This document shows positions 63,705 to 64,000 of a stretch of DNA of 64,000 nt, piece by piece. Each line of letters begins with the position of its first letter. Position 1 is the first letter of the stretch. This DNA is from Kribbella monticola (lineage in GTDB: Bacteria; Actinomycetota; Actinomycetes; Propionibacteriales; Kribbellaceae). The notes under the pieces were generated by a model, which had not been told where the DNA came from, searched no databases, and saw only the letters and a program-made list of their open reading frames with translations. A program made the position numbers and the translations under genes. The stretch lies in contig NZ_QFXK01000018.1 of NCBI RefSeq assembly GCF_003261635.1, forward strand, positions 62,001 to 126,000, read 5' to 3'.

Positions 63705-64000
63705 ATGACTGAAAACAACACCCGCCGGCTCTCTCTGTCCGCCCTCGTCTCGCTCAACGGCGTCATCGGCGAGCCGATGACCTGGGCCGGACCGTACTTC
63801 GGAGCAGGGAGCGCCGCCCACTCGCTCGCCGTCCTGGAGCGCAGCGACGCCTTCCTGATGGGCCGCCACACCTACGAGCTGTTCGCGCGACAATGGCCAA
63901 CCGCGACCGGCCCGTACGCCGAGCGGCTCAATCGGATGCAGAAGTACGTGTTCTCGTCGACACTCACCGAGGCCGAATGGACCAACACGACCGTGGTGAG
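63705..64000 (+). CDS. Dihydrofolate reductase family protein (RibD-C-like), partial
   Basis: About 98 residues are visible. LSLSALVSLNGVIGEPMTWAGPYF and FLMGRHTYELFARQWP match the DHFR-like RibD C-terminal family, which uses NADPH on pteridine- or flavin-like compounds; the cofactor loop is at MGRHTYE. The 3' end lies past the window edge, so the stop and C-terminus cannot be seen. Confidence 0.85.
   Translation, partial: MTENNTRRLSLSALVSLNGVIGEPMTWAGPYFGAGSAAHSLAVLERSDAFLMGRHTYELFARQWPTATGPYAERLNRMQKYVFSSTLTEAEWTNTTVV

Overview
The window is 64 kb of high-GC, gene-dense DNA from an actinobacterium. The gene content supports this: a mycothiol-dependent (MDMPI-type) enzyme, BTAD and Gly-rich PadR regulators, a DUF1707 protein, ABC sugar importers without their own ATPases, an Orn-type oligoribonuclease, and frequent GTG starts with GTGA/ATGA gene overlaps. 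The mix of many secreted glycosidases, LacI regulators and giant PKD/RHS proteins resembles soil Propionibacteriales such as Kribbella, but that placement is an impression, not something the sequence proves. I see no insertion sequence, integrase, prophage or CRISPR array, so this looks like ordinary chromosome.

Region 1 (1-7.3 kb, minus strand): two overlapping dynamin-like GTPase genes, the second with a roughly 650-residue acidic repeat-rich N-terminus, followed by a separate PrsW-type membrane protease gene and tRNA-Arg(TCT). Region 2 (7.4-21.6 kb): small regulator-enzyme modules, namely MarR with an SDR dehydrogenase, a CGNR regulator with a SnoaL-like protein divergent from an epoxide hydrolase, an orphan TRAP-type binding lipoprotein, a secreted metalloprotease, a PRC-barrel protein, a QEGLA (DUF1704) peptidase-like gene overlapping an ATP-grasp ligase, an ICMT-like methyltransferase, an aldo/keto reductase, and an MFS exporter divergent from PadR and DUF1707.

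Region 3 (21.5-29.6 kb) is a xyloside/glucoside locus: GH3 glycosidase and LacI regulator on one strand, binding protein, two permeases and xylose isomerase on the other, with a TCGAAA-CT-TTTCGA operator candidate between them. Region 4 (29.7-34.1 kb) has an AlkZ-like winged-helix protein, an MDMPI enzyme, and a hydrolase divergent from a small PadR with a membrane partner. Region 5 (34.4-46.4 kb) holds two convergent giant secreted proteins, an 1841-residue PKD/propeller/Ig-like protein and a 2091-residue RHS protein, separated by a strong terminator.

Region 6 (46.4-54.5 kb): smpB, then a second LacI-controlled sugar locus with two permeases, a secreted GH5-ricin enzyme, a binding protein and a GH35 beta-galactosidase, preceded by two identical TGTTGACGTAAACA sites. 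Region 7 (54.5-64 kb): an FAD oxidoreductase fused to a TPR-like domain, a cold-shock gene with a hairpin leader, a GNAT, an M23 peptidase, a large ATPase-BTAD regulator, oligoribonuclease, tRNA-His, a 47-bp repeat patch, a small membrane protein and a partial DHFR-like gene.

A recurring theme is local repressor control: six divergent or self-overlapping regulator promoters carry visible palindromes that match their neighbour's regulator class. The most unusual items are the repeat-armed GTPase pair, the QEGLA/ATP-grasp pair, the FAD-TPR fusion, the unassigned RHS tail and the paired operators of the CGNR module. I did not identify a clearly novel multi-gene system.
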